The notes beneath the pieces are model-generated. The model ran no database searches. It was not told the DNA's origin and saw only the letters and a program-made list of their open reading frames with translations. From assembly GCF_030823375.1 (NCBI RefSeq), contig NZ_JAUSXB010000001.1, positions 3,720,001-3,784,000 of the forward strand: a stretch of DNA of 64,000 bases. The letters run 5' to 3'. Source of the stretch: Pseudarthrobacter siccitolerans. Its GTDB lineage: Bacteria; Actinomycetota; Actinomycetes; Actinomycetales; Micrococcaceae. Positions within the stretch are counted from its first letter, which is position 1. Each line of letters opens with the position of its first letter. Positions 43,982 to 52,266 of the stretch are shown one piece after another. The position numbers and the translations under genes were made by a program.

Positions 43982-45200
43982 CCCGCGTGCTTCCGTCCGG
44001 CACCTGGTGCTGGACGAACTGTCCCGGGGCATCGTGGAACGGCTGGACCCTGCCAGCGCTTCCTTCCTGAACTCCAGCGGCCTGGCCAAAGCGTCGCCGA
44101 TGGGCATGGGGCTCTACCGGATTGAGCCGGTGGGCAAGGTGGGCTCGGTGCGGACTCCCACGGTGCAGCTGGACGTCCGGCCCAAGGACCGGCTGGGGCT
44201 CAGCCGGCTCCTGTTCCTGCTCAGCTATGCGGGTGAGCAGGGTTTCCGCCCCGACTCCGTGGCGGCCGTCGAGGAGCGGGAGCTGTGGAGCGCGCTGGCT
44301 GAGTCCCTGGGCCAACTGGCCGAGCGGGCGCTGGGGCGCGGTGTCCTCCAGGGCTACCGCACCGTGGACGAGTCGCTCCGGACGGTCAAGGGCCGGATCC
44401 GGATTTCGGACCAGATTTCCCGCCGGCCCGGCATGCTGGTGCCGCTGGAGGTGTCCTACGACGAGTTCAGCGAGGACATCGCCGAAAACCGGATCCTGCG
44501 TGCCGCCCTGGAGCGGATGGGCCAGATTCCGCGGGTCCGGCCTGAGGTGCTGAGCAGGCTGCGCCAGCTCAAGGGAAAGCTCGACGCCGTCACGCGCCTT
44601 CCAGCGGGCGCTCCGCTGCCGCCGTGGACGGCCAGCCGGATGAACGTCCGCTACCACTCGGTCCTCCGCCTCGCAGAGCTCGTCCTGCGGAACGCGTCCG
44701 CGGAAGCCGGCGAAGGCAAGCAGCAGACCGCCTCGTTCGTGGTGGACATGGCGCAGGTGTTTGAGGACTTCGTTGGCAAAGCCCTGCGGGAGGCGATGGC
44801 GGCGTACCCGGGGGAGCTCCGGCTCCAGTACAACGCGCTCCTGAGCGAGGCCGTGCGGGACACGGACCGATTGTCCGTGCGGCCGGACGCCGTGCACCTG
44901 CTGGGCGGGCGGCCGGTGGTGGTGTACAACGCCAAGTACAAGGCCGCCTCGGACCTTGGGGCCTCCCTGACCGCGGACCACTACCAGATGCTGGCGCACT
45001 GCACCGCGTTGGCCGTCCCTACCGCCTGGCTGGTTTACGCGGGTGCGGGGGAGGTCAAACTGCGGCGCATCCTGAATGCCGATATCGACATTGTGGAGTT
45101 CCCGCTGGACCTGTCCCGGCCGCCGTCGGAAATCCTCGCCAATATCCGGGAACTCGCCCGGCAGTCCTGGGGTGAAGTGGTCCGGCAGGCAACCGCTTAA
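43968..45200 (+). CDS. mcrC: McrC-type nuclease subunit, atypical catalytic motif
   Basis: 410 aa, partner of McrB. The N-terminal beta-rich part (IEPVGKVGSVRTPTVQLDVRPKDRLGLSRLLFLLSYA) and SYDEFSEDIAENRILRAALERM are hallmarks of McrC. The C-terminal PD-(D/E)xK nuclease core reads RPDAV (P306-D307), then VVVYNAKYKA, where Asn321 stands at the second acidic position before A322-K323. In E. coli McrC the matching residues are D244, D257 and K259, all needed for cleavage. Translationally coupled to mcrB. Whether it still cuts DNA is open. Confidence 0.87.
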   Translation: MQAADPRASVRHLVLDELSRGIVERLDPASASFLNSSGLAKASPMGMGLYRIEPVGKVGSVRTPTVQLDVRPKDRLGLSRLLFLLSYAGEQGFRPDSVAAVEERELWSALAESLGQLAERALGRGVLQGYRTVDESLRTVKGRIRISDQISRRPGMLVPLEVSYDEFSEDIAENRILRAALERMGQIPRVRPEVLSRLRQLKGKLDAVTRLPAGAPLPPWTASRMNVRYHSVLRLAELVLRNASAEAGEGKQQTASFVVDMAQVFEDFVGKALREAMAAYPGELRLQYNALLSEAVRDTDRLSVRPDAVHLLGGRPVVVYNAKYKAASDLGASLTADHYQMLAHCTALAVPTAWLVYAGAGEVKLRRILNADIDIVEFPLDLSRPPSEILANIRELARQSWGEVVRQATA

Positions 45201-45275
45201 CGTCGGTGTTGATGGATGGGCCCACGCCCGCAGGGTTCCCTGACCGAGCGTGCGAGGTTAGGGTGCGGGTGGGGA

Positions 45276-46931
45276 CTACACCGGAACGTGGAACGTAAAC
45301 GTCGTTCCCTCGCCCAGGCTGCTTTCAACACCAATGGTTCCGCCGTGCGCTTCCACAATGGCCTTGCTGATGGGCAGGCCCAGGCCGACCCCGGGGATGG
45401 CGGTCCTGCGGACGTTGCTGGTGCGGAAGAACTTGGCGAAAACCTCTGACGCGTCTTCGGCGGTCATGCCCATGCCGGTGTCGCTGACCCGGCAGGCCAG
45501 CTGGCCGTCCTTCTGCGCCAGCGAGACCAGCACGTTCCCGCCGTCGGGGGAGTACTTGATGGCGTTGGACACCAGGTTGTCCAGGACCTGGGAGATCCGG
45601 GGCCCGTCCACGTGTGCCTCCAGCCGGTCCGGAGTCTCCGCGGACAGCACCACACCGGATGCAGCCGCCCTGGGAATGGCCGAGGAAACACTCGCCCGCA
45701 CAAGCTCGGCCACGTCCACAGCGTGGGGTGTAACGATCAGTTGGCCGTTGCGGCTGGAGAGCAGGTCTGACACCAGGGTCAACAGCCGCTCCGAGTTCCT
45801 GCGGACGATCTCCAGCATGCCCCGCTGCGATTCCTCGGGTTCGTCGCCCAGGAGGATCTCCACATACCCGAGGATCGACGTCAGCGGTGTCCGGAATTCG
45901 TGCGAGACGCTGGAGACGAAGTCATCCTTGGCGGTCAGTGCGTTGACGAGGTCGGTCACGTCGCTGAAGGCGATCACGGAGCCGGCAAATTTCCCGTCGG
46001 CGTCCTTCATGGCGCGGGCGGTTGTCACGAAAGCGCGCTGTTCGCTTCCGGAGCCCAGCCAGACCAGGTAGTCGGTGAAGGTTTCGCCCAGCACGGCCCG
46101 GCGGACCGGGCGGTCCTCCACCGGAACAAGTGTCTTCCGGTCCGGCCCGAAAACCAGGAGCTGCGACTCATTCGGGTCCGCTATGTCCTTGGGCCGGGCC
46201 AGCTCGTGGTTGGTCCGCTGCTTCCGGTTCATCAGCACGTCATGCCCGTCGGCGTCCACAGCGAGGACGCCCAGGTGCACAGTGTCCAGGACGGTATTGA
46301 GCAGCGACTCCTGGCGCTGGCTGATCCGCAGGTTGTCCTGCAGCTGGGCGTCCTTTTCCTCCAGCTCCCGCTGCTGCCGCATCATGCTGAGTGTCAGGAC
46401 ACTCACGGAAACGCCGATGCCGAGCATCATCACCGGCAGGAGCAGCGACCGGGCCAGGTCCTGCCCGGTGAGGGCGCCCCTGACCAGCAGGGGGACCCAG
46501 ATGATTGCCAGCGGCCCAAGGAAGGACAGCCACAAGGCGGCCCGGGGATAGTAGCCGGAGGCGCATAGCCAGATCACCGGGAAGACGGCAAGGAGGCTGA
46601 TGCCGGTCAGGCTTTCCTGCCCGCCCTCCCGGCCCAGCGCAATGGAGACGAAGTCCAGCAGCGGGATAACCAGGAAGCTCGTGTACGGCAGCCGGCTCCA
46701 GGGAACCAGGTAGCACAGCGCCATAATGGCGATCTGTGACACCAGGAAGGTCACGAACAACGGGTTGCCCATGGTTGTGGGGAAGAAAGCCCAGATGAGG
46801 AACGCCGTCAGCAGGGTGGTCACGAACAGTGGCATCTGGCTCAATGCCACGCGCTCGGTCAGCGTGTACTCATGGAAGGGGCGCCGGAAAAACCTCAGCT
46901 TCCCCGTGGACCATGCGATGGGGTTAGTCAT
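45276..46931 (-). CDS. Membrane-bound sensor histidine kinase with PAS domain
   Basis: 551 aa from ATG 46931 (GTG 46946 is possible; neither has a clear ribosome site). Six or so N-terminal membrane helices (~25-190), a PAS-like domain (DTVHLGVLAVDADGHDVLMNRKQRTNHELARP), then HisKA with SVSHEFRTPLTSILGYVEIL (phospho-His at about 344), and HATPase_c (N-box DNLVSNAIKYSPDGG, G1 DTGMGMTAED, G2 GVGLGLPISKAIVEAHGG). Transcribed divergently from the response regulator 79 nt away. Signal unknown. Confidence 0.93.
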   Translation of the reverse strand: MTNPIAWSTGKLRFFRRPFHEYTLTERVALSQMPLFVTTLLTAFLIWAFFPTTMGNPLFVTFLVSQIAIMALCYLVPWSRLPYTSFLVIPLLDFVSIALGREGGQESLTGISLLAVFPVIWLCASGYYPRAALWLSFLGPLAIIWVPLLVRGALTGQDLARSLLLPVMMLGIGVSVSVLTLSMMRQQRELEEKDAQLQDNLRISQRQESLLNTVLDTVHLGVLAVDADGHDVLMNRKQRTNHELARPKDIADPNESQLLVFGPDRKTLVPVEDRPVRRAVLGETFTDYLVWLGSGSEQRAFVTTARAMKDADGKFAGSVIAFSDVTDLVNALTAKDDFVSSVSHEFRTPLTSILGYVEILLGDEPEESQRGMLEIVRRNSERLLTLVSDLLSSRNGQLIVTPHAVDVAELVRASVSSAIPRAAASGVVLSAETPDRLEAHVDGPRISQVLDNLVSNAIKYSPDGGNVLVSLAQKDGQLACRVSDTGMGMTAEDASEVFAKFFRTSNVRRTAIPGVGLGLPISKAIVEAHGGTIGVESSLGEGTTFTFHVPV

Positions 46932-46992
46932 TGCGCGGTGATTCACGGGGCAGGGTGTGCAGAGCCATAGCAGCAGGATATCCGCAGGCAGC

Positions 46993-46998
46993 TATACT
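46993..46998 (+). promoter_or_regulatory. -10 box of the response-regulator gene
   Basis: TATACT, 28 nt upstream of the ATG at 47026, in the 94-nt divergent gap between kinase and regulator. No good -35 at 16-18 nt is seen. Confidence 0.4.
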
Positions 46999-47025
46999 TC
47001 TGACGTCGGCTGCTGAGGGGGCGCT

Positions 47026-47793
47026 ATGAGTGATGCACGTGTGGGACTGGTCATCGAGGATGACCACGACATCCGCGAACTGGTCCGTACTGTCCTGACC
47101 CAGGCCGGCTTTGAGGTGACGGTGGCCAGCAGCGGCGCCGAGGGTGTCCTGACTGCAAAGACCCTGAATCCGGACGTCATTACCTTGGATCTTGGCCTGC
47201 CGGACATCGACGGTTTTGAGGTGTCCCGGCAAATCCGCGAGTTCTCGGATGCCTACATCGTGATGCTCACGGCCCGTACCGAGGAACTGGACACCCTGAT
47301 CGGGCTCGAGTCCGGCGCCGATGATTACCTCACCAAGCCGTTCCGTCCGCGGGAGCTCCGCGCCCGCATCGCCGCCATGATGCGCCGCCCGCGTTCTGTT
47401 CCGGACACCGCAGAAGCATCAGGCGTGGAGGCCTCGGCGGATGCCGCCCCGCATCCCGAACGGGGGAACTACAGCCACAACGGGTTGGAGCTGAGCTACG
47501 CGTCCCGCACGGTCACCGTGGACGGCGCGGAAATGAACCTGACTCGCACGGAGTTCGAACTCCTGCACGCCCTCCTGGAAGCAGGCCGGACGGTCCGGAC
47601 CAAAGCGGACCTGGTGCGTCGGTTGCGGGACGAGGATTACGACGTCGGGGGCTACATCAGCGAGGCGGACGAACGGTCCGTCGAGGTCCACATGGGCAAC
47701 CTGCGCAAAAAGCTTGGTGACTCACCGCAGAAGCCGCGGTGGCTGCAGACGGTCCGCGGCGTCGGCTACCGGCTGGCTCCGGCCGAACACTGA
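47026..47793 (+). CDS. OmpR/PhoB-family response regulator
   Basis: 255 aa. Receiver domain with acidic pair EDD, phospho-Asp55 in VITLDLGLPDIDG, Thr in MLTAR and Lys in LTKPF. The linker is unusually long (~RPRSVPDT to HPERGNY). The C-terminal winged helix (LTRTEFELLHALLEAGRTVRTKADLVRRL, SVEVHMGNLRKKLGDSPQKPRWLQTVRGVGYRL) is OmpR type. Divergent kinase gene is the probable partner. The 3' end overlaps the convergent Hpt-like gene by 28 nt. Confidence 0.94.
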   Translation: MSDARVGLVIEDDHDIRELVRTVLTQAGFEVTVASSGAEGVLTAKTLNPDVITLDLGLPDIDGFEVSRQIREFSDAYIVMLTARTEELDTLIGLESGADDYLTKPFRPRELRARIAAMMRRPRSVPDTAEASGVEASADAAPHPERGNYSHNGLELSYASRTVTVDGAEMNLTRTEFELLHALLEAGRTVRTKADLVRRLRDEDYDVGGYISEADERSVEVHMGNLRKKLGDSPQKPRWLQTVRGVGYRLAPAEH

Positions 47794-48176
47794 GCCTGCA
47801 GCCGGTGCATGGTCTGCCGGCTGCACTCGTTGATGGGCGGCAAAAAGGACGCCGCAAGCCGGGGCAGAACCACGGTGACGTCGGCGGCGTAAGCTTCGGA
47901 GCGGATTTCGTCCTCCAGCGCCATGGCCAGGCCCGCCAGCTGTTCGGCACCCACCATCTGGCTGGAGGTCTTCAGGCTCAACACTGCGTCCACTGACCCA
48001 TCGAGGTCCCCGATGGTCAATGTCCGCCGCAGCCGCGCGATCCGGTGGGGGAGACAGTCAATGAAATTCCCCACGAAGGCCCTGCAGTAACCCTCGGCCT
48101 CCCCGAGTTCCCCGCGCAGCCGGTCCAGGACTGACTCGTCCACGAGCGGTCTCCCGGCACCATCAGACGGCATCAT
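47766..48176 (-). CDS. Hpt-like four-helix protein lacking the phosphorylatable histidine
   Basis: 136 aa from ATG 48176, with GAAAGGA six nt upstream (the longer frame to 48224 lacks support). Helical; the segment DAVLSLKTSSQMVGAEQLAGLAMALEDEI follows the Hpt pattern AHxLKGSSxxxGA...CxxLE, but the His position is Leu (LSLKTSS). It therefore probably binds or competes for receivers instead of passing phosphate. Convergent with, and overlapping, the response regulator gene by 28 nt. Confidence 0.72.
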   Translation of the reverse strand: MMPSDGAGRPLVDESVLDRLRGELGEAEGYCRAFVGNFIDCLPHRIARLRRTLTIGDLDGSVDAVLSLKTSSQMVGAEQLAGLAMALEDEIRSEAYAADVTVVLPRLAASFLPPINECSRQTMHRLQAQCSAGASR

Positions 48177-48553
48177 TACGGTCCTTTCGGCTGGACTTTT
48201 CCACCTCGGGAAAGGGGCGGTCATCGGGGGAATTTCTTCTTCTTCAGATTAGGTGTGTTCCTTTTGCGCAAAAGAGCTTAGGACGAGAATTGCGGATTTC
48301 TTGATGGGACTGCGGGTTTATGCTGCGGCTGCACTTTAAGGCAGGGCTGGCTGCGTTCCGAACCCTGGGAAAATTAGCCGCCGCACTTTTCCTTGCCACG
48401 GCTAAGAGGCCATTGTTGGCGACCTAACATTTACCTGGTGGTAGGGAATGGCGTTGCTTCGGAAGTGTAGGGTTTGTAGCCCCTAACCGGGGGCATGCAT
48501 CCATCCTGCAGGAACCGCATCAAGAACGGCTAGGACAAAGCCCAAAGATTGCC
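48177..48553. other. 377-nt gap between Hpt-like and Vsr genes
   Basis: No gene seen. It contains the perfect 14-bp palindrome CTTTTGCGCAAAAG at 48261-48274, 85 nt upstream of the Hpt-like gene (possible operator), and a small hairpin GCCCC/GGGGC at 48479-48494. Composition is less GC-rich than its neighbours. Confidence 0.5.
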
Positions 48554-49018
48554 TCAAGAATGCCTTTCCGGAGGAATGGGTTTCTGCGGTTGGCTGGTGG
48601 CCTCAAGGAACCGCACCAGCTGGGATTCGAGTGCTGAACTATTCTTGAGCTCACATTCCCAGACCGTCAGGACCTCCCAGCCTGCCTCCTCCAGCTGGCG
48701 GCGCTGGCCGGCATCGCGTTCCTTGGTGCGCTCCCGCTTCGCGGCCCAAAACTCGGCATTCGCCTTCGGAGCGTGTTGGCCGACGCGGCAGTCATGGAAG
48801 TGCCAGAAGCAGCCGTTGACAAAGATGACTTTCCGCCGGCCGGCAAACACCAGGTCAGGGTTGCCCGGCAGCCGGGTACCGCCTGCCTGCCCGTGCAGGC
48901 GGTACCGGTACCCCCTGGCATGAAGGAGGCGGCGGACCAGCAGTTCAGGTTTGGTGTGCTTGCCCCGGATCCGGGACATGTTCCAGCTGCGCCGCTCCGG
49001 GGTGAGCTTATCCGCCAT
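48554..49018 (-). CDS. vsr: Very short patch repair (Vsr) endonuclease
   Basis: 154 aa strand-specific T:G mismatch endonuclease that repairs deaminated 5-methylcytosine. Seen: RSWNMSRIRGKHTKPELLVRRLLHARGYRYRLH, catalytic Asp in GNPDLVF, KVIFVNGCFWHFHDC (zinc/active-site His and Cys) and GWEVLTVWECEL. Normal length. No cytosine methyltransferase is adjacent in this window. McrBC, which attacks methylated DNA, is 3.4 kb away. Confidence 0.95.
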   Translation of the reverse strand: MADKLTPERRSWNMSRIRGKHTKPELLVRRLLHARGYRYRLHGQAGGTRLPGNPDLVFAGRRKVIFVNGCFWHFHDCRVGQHAPKANAEFWAAKRERTKERDAGQRRQLEEAGWEVLTVWECELKNSSALESQLVRFLEATSQPQKPIPPERHS

Positions 49019-49041
49019 GCTTCCAGTCTAGAATCCTGGAC

Positions 49042-49470
49042 TCAGCGCTCTGGTTGCTCCCCAAGCTGGAAATGGCGACCGCTGATGGCGGTGGGTTCGA
49101 TCTCGACGTAGAAGTCCTTCAGCGTCGGCACCCAGGATTTGAGACCCAGCTCCTCCACCTCCGCCAGCTCGGCCGCGGTGTTGAGCACGCGGGCCTTTCC
49201 CCGAATGACCACCGACCATGCCTCGTCCGAGAGGATGCCGTCAGCCTCGAAAAGCACTGCCGAGTTGATGGTCAGCTGGGCCAGCTTGTTGCCCGGCGCG
49301 GTCCGTAAGTACAGCCTCCCGCTGGAGCTGACGTAATTGACCGGAAAGATATCGGGTTCGCCTGCCACGGAAACCACCAACCTCCCGTGCTTGGTCCCTT
49401 CCAAAAGGCGCCAGGACTGCTCGTCATTGAGTTCCAGGACAGGGTTCCCATCGGCATGTTCAAACATCAT
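49042..49470 (-). CDS. Pyridoxamine 5'-phosphate oxidase-family flavin-binding protein
   Basis: 142 aa, split-barrel FMN/F420-binding fold: HGRLVVSVAGEPDIFPVNYVSSSGRLYLRTAPGNKLAQLTINSAVLFEADGILSDEAWSVVIRGKARVL is typical of the actinobacterial PPOX (nitroreductase-like) family. ATG 49470 (MMFEHADG) is chosen because the family sequence begins there; the frame is open to 49683. Faces away from the NCS1 permease with a palindrome between. Reaction unknown. Confidence 0.83.
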   Translation of the reverse strand: MMFEHADGNPVLELNDEQSWRLLEGTKHGRLVVSVAGEPDIFPVNYVSSSGRLYLRTAPGNKLAQLTINSAVLFEADGILSDEAWSVVIRGKARVLNTAAELAEVEELGLKSWVPTLKDFYVEIEPTAISGRHFQLGEQPER

Positions 49471-49549
49471 GAGGCCATTCTTCTGAGTCGGTGGGGAACG
49501 CGCCAGAGGGCGGTTCTTGGCGCGCGGGAATTCGACGAGGAACCTGCTC

Positions 49550-49565
49550 TTGACAGGGCTGTCAA
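49550..49565. promoter_or_regulatory. 16-bp palindrome in the PPOX/permease divergent gap
   Basis: TTGACAG-GG-CTGTCAA, perfect arms. Each strand shows a consensus -35 hexamer TTGACA, but no clear -10 lies 16-18 nt further in either direction, so it may be an operator instead of a promoter pair. Confidence 0.45.
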
Positions 49566-49661
49566 GACTTAACCGCGCCGAAACAATCCCGTGACCAACC
49601 CGTCGCTCTGGCTGGATAGCGTCGCACCAGACAAGTTCCAGAAACGAAAGCGGCGCAATCG

Positions 49662-51389
49662 ATGAGCAATGACCAGGAAACAACGCAATTACTGGAGCCG
49701 ACGGCGCAACCAGGTTCCGCCGTCGTCGGCGGTACCCGGACAGCCGAAACGCCGGGCAACGCGGCAGCGGTTAACGCCACTAAGGAAAGCCTGGAGGATT
49801 ACACTCTGCGCTTCGCGCCGCGGTCCTACCGGAAATGGAGTGCGGGGGTGGTGGCCACCAGTGCGCTGGGCGGCATCGCGTACCTCGCGGACTTCTCCAT
49901 TGGCGCGAACATCGGGATCGCTTACGGAACCGTGAACGCGATCTTCGGCATCCTTGTGGCGGCCGTGATCATCTTTGCCACAGGGTTCCCGCTGGCTTAC
50001 TACGCTGCCCGCTACAACATCGACCTGGATCTGATTACCCGAGGCTCCGGCTTCGGTTACTACGGCTCCGTGGTCACCAACGTCATCTTCGCCACCTTCA
50101 CGTTCATCTTCTTCGCGCTGGAAGGATCAATCATGGCGCAGGGGCTGGAGCTGGGCCTGGGCGTTCCACAGTGGCTGGGATATGCCGCCTCCACGGTGAT
50201 CATCATTCCGCTGGTGATTTACGGGATGAACACTTTGGCCAAGCTGCAGGTGTGGACCACTCCACTGTGGTTGCTCCTCATGGTGGTACCGGTGGGATAC
50301 CTGCTGATTTCCCACCCCGAGAGCATCGACAGCTTCTTTGCATACACCGGTGGATCGGGCGACGGCGGTCCCAACCTCGCGTCGGTGATGCTTGCCGCCG
50401 GCGTCTGTTTGTCCCTCATGGCGCAGATTGCCGAGCAGATCGATTACCTCCGGTTTATGCCGCCCAAAACCGCGGCCAACAAGGGTGCATGGTGGCGTGC
50501 AGTGATTCTGGCGGGGCCGGGTTGGGTGATCTTTGGCGCGATCAAGCAGATTGTGGGCCTGTTTATTGCCATCTACCTGATCGCCTCCTTGGATCCCGCA
50601 GCCGCCGCCACCGCCAATGAGCCGGTGCACCAGTTCCTGGGCGTTTACCGGGAGATGATGCCGGCCTGGCTGGCCATGACGCTGGCTGTGGTGCTGGTGG
50701 TTATTTCCCAGATCAAGATCAACGTCACTAATGCCTATTCGGGGTCGCTGGCCTGGACCAACAGCTTTACCCGCGTCACCAAAACGTACCCGGGCCGCAT
50801 GGTTTTTGTGGTGGTGAACCTGGTGATTGCCCTGATCCTGATGGAAGCCAATATGTTCGACTTCCTCAACACCATCCTCGGCTTCTACGCGAACTGTGCC
50901 ATGGCGTGGGTGGTGACGGTGGCGTCCGACATCGCGATCAATAAGTACCTGCTGAAGATTTCTCCCAAGGTGCCGGAGTTCCGGCGCGGCATGCTTTACG
51001 CGGTGAATCCCGTCGGGTTTGTCTCAATGCTCGTGTCCGCAGGGATTTCGATTGCCGTTTTCTTTGGTGCTTTTGGGTCCGCCATCCAGCCGTTCTCACC
51101 GATCTTTGCGGTGGGCCTGGCCGTGGTGCTTCCGCCGTTGCTGGCTCTCCTGACGCGCGGCCGCTACTACCTGCGGCGTACCGACGACGGCATCGACCTG
51201 CCAATGTTCGACGCCGACGGGAACCCCAGCGACGCCAAGCTCCTTTGCCACGTGACGGGGATCGAGTTCGAGCGTCCGGACATGGTCCGCTCGGCCCAAA
51301 ATGCGCCCGACGGCGGCCCCCAGTATGTGTCGTCCCTCGCCCTTTCGACGGATAAGACGGGGGAATTGGTACTGCCGCCCCAGCCTTGA
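49662..51389 (+). CDS. NCS1-family purine/cytosine permease
   Basis: 575 aa with about 12 membrane helices. YTLRFAPRSYRKWSAGVVATSALGGIAYLADFSIGANIGIAYGTVNAIFGIL is the NCS1 start; later LARRINSPEC-type markers are absent, but QIKINVTNAYSGSLAWTNSFTRVTKTYPGRMVFVVVNLVIALILMEANMFDFLNTILGFYANCAMAWVVTVASDI is typical of this family's actinobacterial members. A soluble C-terminal tail of ~80 residues follows. Likely imports a nucleobase, allantoin or related ring compound; substrate unknown. Confidence 0.85.
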   Translation: MSNDQETTQLLEPTAQPGSAVVGGTRTAETPGNAAAVNATKESLEDYTLRFAPRSYRKWSAGVVATSALGGIAYLADFSIGANIGIAYGTVNAIFGILVAAVIIFATGFPLAYYAARYNIDLDLITRGSGFGYYGSVVTNVIFATFTFIFFALEGSIMAQGLELGLGVPQWLGYAASTVIIIPLVIYGMNTLAKLQVWTTPLWLLLMVVPVGYLLISHPESIDSFFAYTGGSGDGGPNLASVMLAAGVCLSLMAQIAEQIDYLRFMPPKTAANKGAWWRAVILAGPGWVIFGAIKQIVGLFIAIYLIASLDPAAAATANEPVHQFLGVYREMMPAWLAMTLAVVLVVISQIKINVTNAYSGSLAWTNSFTRVTKTYPGRMVFVVVNLVIALILMEANMFDFLNTILGFYANCAMAWVVTVASDIAINKYLLKISPKVPEFRRGMLYAVNPVGFVSMLVSAGISIAVFFGAFGSAIQPFSPIFAVGLAVVLPPLLALLTRGRYYLRRTDDGIDLPMFDADGNPSDAKLLCHVTGIEFERPDMVRSAQNAPDGGPQYVSSLALSTDKTGELVLPPQP

Positions 51390-51425
51390 CGGTGCTTGTC
51401 GCTTGTCGCTGATTTGGGTCCTGAG

Positions 51426-51455
51426 AGAGGCCGGTGCATTTATGCACCGGCCTCT
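51426..51455 (+). terminator. Terminator after the NCS1 permease
   Basis: AGAGGCCGGTGCAT (51426-51439) and ATGCACCGGCCTCT (51442-51455), a perfect 14-bp stem with a 2-nt loop, followed by TTCAC. Confidence 0.8.
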
Positions 51456-51601
51456 TTCACGACTTTCGGATGGTTACCGCCGGTGGTAGAAACATCGGCG
51501 GGTACCTGTGGATAACTCTTATCGCTGAAATGTGATGTGGGCTACCCTTAAGTCATTGTCCGGAGCATGCCGTCTTGAAACTACTGGGGGAATAGCGGCC
51601 C

Positions 51602-52264
51602 ATGACATCGCACAACACTCGTACGCCCCGTGGCCTGCGCTTTGGCGTTTTGGCCTTCGTTGTTGGCGGCTTGCTCCTGCTGTCCGGTTGCTCGGGCGGA
51701 GCACCTGCAGATCCCGGCGCAGCATCCCCGATTTCCGCGGACTCGGCTTCCCCCAGCGCCACACCCACTCCGACACCGACCCCCAGCGCCGTCTACAAAC
51801 CCGCCGACGCGTCAGGCCCCGCCCAAAACGTTCCGGTTCCGGTGCTGCCGGAGGTGGCGAAGACGGAGACGAAGGAGGGGCTTGAGGCGTTTTCGAAGTA
51901 TTGGTTTGAACTTCTTAGCTACGGCTATGAGACGGGCGATACCCGAGCCCTTTCCGCCATAACGAGCGCAAACTGCGTGATGTGTGAACGCACTAAGCAA
52001 GTGCAGACTGGTTGGCACGAGGATGGTCGATGGTTAGCCGGTGGAAAGGTAACAACGCCGGTCGTAAACACCACTTTCAATAAAGGATCGGACGGCCAGT
52101 ACCAGGTAGCAGTGCAGGTGTCGCAGGAAGCTTTGAGCTACTACAACCCGGATGGTTCGTTAGATAGCACTGACCCAAAGCCAGCAGACTCAGGAAGCCT
52201 CATGTTCGCGGTTTTTAGAGATGGAGACTGGTATGTAAACACCATCCAGCCGATAGTTGGCTGA
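51602..52264 (+). CDS. DUF6318-type lipoprotein
   Basis: 220 aa. Signal peptide with lipobox LLLLSGC (Cys about residue 30), then a Ser/Pro/Thr-rich linker (PTPTPTPSAVYKPADASGPAQNVPVPVLPEVAKTETKEGLEAFSKYW). The folded domain, ending NTIQPIVG, has the NTF2-like look of DUF6318 (FSKYWFELLSYGYETGDTRALSAITSANCVMC). Attached to the outer face of the membrane. The downstream gene begins 2 nt after its stop. Function unknown. The 3' half (about 51890-52260) is less GC-rich than neighbouring genes. Confidence 0.82.
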   Translation: MTSHNTRTPRGLRFGVLAFVVGGLLLLSGCSGGAPADPGAASPISADSASPSATPTPTPTPSAVYKPADASGPAQNVPVPVLPEVAKTETKEGLEAFSKYWFELLSYGYETGDTRALSAITSANCVMCERTKQVQTGWHEDGRWLAGGKVTTPVVNTTFNKGSDGQYQVAVQVSQEALSYYNPDGSLDSTDPKPADSGSLMFAVFRDGDWYVNTIQPIVG

Positions 52265-52266
52265 AG

